A stretch of DNA of 64,000 bases from Thalassospira xiamenensis M-5 = DSM 17429 (GTDB taxonomy: Bacteria; Pseudomonadota; Alphaproteobacteria; Rhodospirillales; Thalassospiraceae). Shown here in pieces: positions 63,072-64,000 of the stretch. Below the pieces are notes generated by a model that was not told the DNA's origin, searched no databases, and worked only from the letters and a program-made list of their open reading frames with translations. The stretch lies in NCBI RefSeq assembly GCF_000300235.2, contig NZ_CP004388.1, positions 1,593,501-1,657,500 of the forward strand, given 5' to 3'. Position numbers and translations under genes: made by a program. Each line of letters starts with the position of its first letter. The first letter of the stretch is position 1.

Positions 63072-63125
63072 GCGCTATGTTTGGGCGCAGTATCTCACGC
63101 GCAGGATATCAAACGTCGCGCGGGA

Positions 63126-63161
63126 ATAGAAAACACCTGCCATCGGTTCGAGGGCAGGTGC
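63126..63161 (-). terminator. Rho-independent terminator of carboxylesterase gene
   Basis: The minus-strand stem CACCTGCC / GGCAGGTG with an 11-base loop is followed by TTTTC, 38 bp after the stop. Confidence 0.75.
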
Positions 63162-63198
63162 CCGGTGTGCGGCTATTCGGAAGGGGCGGGGCCGTTGG

Positions 63199-63897
63199 TC
63201 AGCCGAGGTGTTTTTGCAGGAATTTTGTCGCCAGCATGATGCCGTCTTCGTCGATGCCGTGCTGAAGACCCGGGCGTTCGTGCAATTCGGCGGCAAAGCC
63301 GTTGGAGGTTAGGGTATCACGTGCCAGGCGCGATGCCTCGATCGGGACGACCGGATCAGCGGTGCCATGGACCAGCAAAACTGGCGGTCTGGTTTTGATC
63401 GCGCTTGCAAATGCTTCGTCGCCCAGAAGCGCGCCAGAGAAACCGACGACACCGGCCAGAGCCGGATCGCGACGCGGTGCGGTTTGCAGGGCCATCATCG
63501 TGCCCTGCGAGAAGCCGATCAGAGCCAGTTTATCCGCCGGAAGGTCATGTTCGGCGAGAAGGGTGTCGATGAAGCGGTCGATATAGGCGGCATTTTTCGC
63601 CGCCCCCTCGGCCATGGCGCGCAGCGCGCCCGACATGGTTTCGGGCTGCCGACGGAGGAATTCCGGATCATATTCGGCCAGACTGAACCATTGCCGTCCG
63701 AACGGCGACATTTCGCATGGAAACGGGGCATTGGGCGAATAAAACGCGGTGTCGGGCAGGGCACGGGCGAAATGCGGTGCCAGCCCGATCAGGTCATTGC
63801 CATCGGCACCATAGCCATGCAGCAGGATCACGATGCTTTTGGTCGTGCCTGATGCGGCCGACAGCATCGGGCCGTTCAATGCGGTTTCAGCGGTCAT
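63199..63897 (-). CDS. Phospholipase/carboxylesterase-family alpha/beta hydrolase
   Basis: The 232-residue Abhydrolase_2 protein has the nucleophile elbow GFSQG. The catalytic Asp is in VHGTADPVVPIE and the His in GLQHGIDEDG. ILLHGYGADGNDLIGLAPHF is the oxyanion-hole segment. It should hydrolyse short acyl esters or lysophospholipids in the cytoplasm. The start at 63897 has AAGGGA about 11 bases upstream. Monocistronic, with its own terminator. Confidence 0.93.
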   Translation of the reverse strand: MTAETALNGPMLSAASGTTKSIVILLHGYGADGNDLIGLAPHFARALPDTAFYSPNAPFPCEMSPFGRQWFSLAEYDPEFLRRQPETMSGALRAMAEGAAKNAAYIDRFIDTLLAEHDLPADKLALIGFSQGTMMALQTAPRRDPALAGVVGFSGALLGDEAFASAIKTRPPVLLVHGTADPVVPIEASRLARDTLTSNGFAAELHERPGLQHGIDEDGIMLATKFLQKHLG

Positions 63898-64000
63898 CTC
63901 AGATCAGATCCCTTTGTTTGTCTTTGTTCCTGATTAGCAATGCTGCGTGGCAACGGCCAGTCTTTTTATATCTGCTGATTCCTGTGGCAGCAATTTGACC

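Overview
The window looks like chromosome of a marine or soil alphaproteobacterium of the Rhodospirillales type. Thalassospira-like is my best guess, from overall protein flavour rather than a marker gene. Supporting signs are an NDUFA12-type complex I accessory gene beside mlaD and a DUF2155 gene, a class II B12-dependent ribonucleotide reductase, UbiH-type hydroxylases with an EAAH motif, GC-rich coding sequence, and many short G+C-rich terminators. No rRNA, tRNA or CRISPR array was recognised.

Layout. 1-3.4 kb: the tail of a RES-domain gene and a YdiJ-type FAD/Fe-S dehydrogenase. 3.8-8.9 kb: a taurine/nitrate-type ABC importer in one operon with an agmatinase-family ureohydrolase, with a divergent LysR regulator; together they suggest uptake and hydrolysis of a guanidino compound. 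8.9-10.6 kb: a membrane protein with sixteen 12-residue solenoid repeats. 11.0-18.0 kb: a LysR gene whose last 133 bp recur, about 95% identical, 5.7 kb downstream. Between the two copies sits a lower-GC, four-gene operon of unfamiliar proteins, two of them built from GGX/GXGG tracts alternating with beta segments. This is the best candidate for an undescribed system. 18-27.5 kb: outer-membrane barrel, patatin phospholipase, REP-like repeats, a small periplasmic cupredoxin-like protein, an acetyltransferase, a cytochrome b/PepSY pair divergent from a two-component system, an AT-rich orphan DUF5677 gene and a VapBC-type toxin-antitoxin pair. 27.8-33.6 kb: a LacI regulator, a complete ABC importer and a GpdQ-like phosphodiesterase, probably a phosphodiester scavenging operon.

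33.6-42.6 kb: UbiH-family hydroxylase, SMR transporter, epimerase, a decayed IS1182-like element inserted at the ridA terminator, RidA, a DMT exporter, an EptA-type phosphoethanolamine transferase, a TetR regulator with a tandem operator, and YjbQ. 42.8-46.4 kb: a copper-resistance operon (His/Met-rich membrane protein, cupredoxin, CopA, CopB). 46.4-54.5 kb: extradiol dioxygenase, DUF3185 protein, autotransporter, isochorismatase-like hydrolase and nrdJ with an NrdR-like box. 55.2-57.1 kb: NDUFA12, MlaD, a small conserved protein and DUF2155. 57.5-59.3 kb: YceI - cytochrome b561 - YceI. 59.4-63.9 kb: two tandem paralogous chemoreceptors and a carboxylesterase.

All calls come from reading motifs and gene order; no database search was run.
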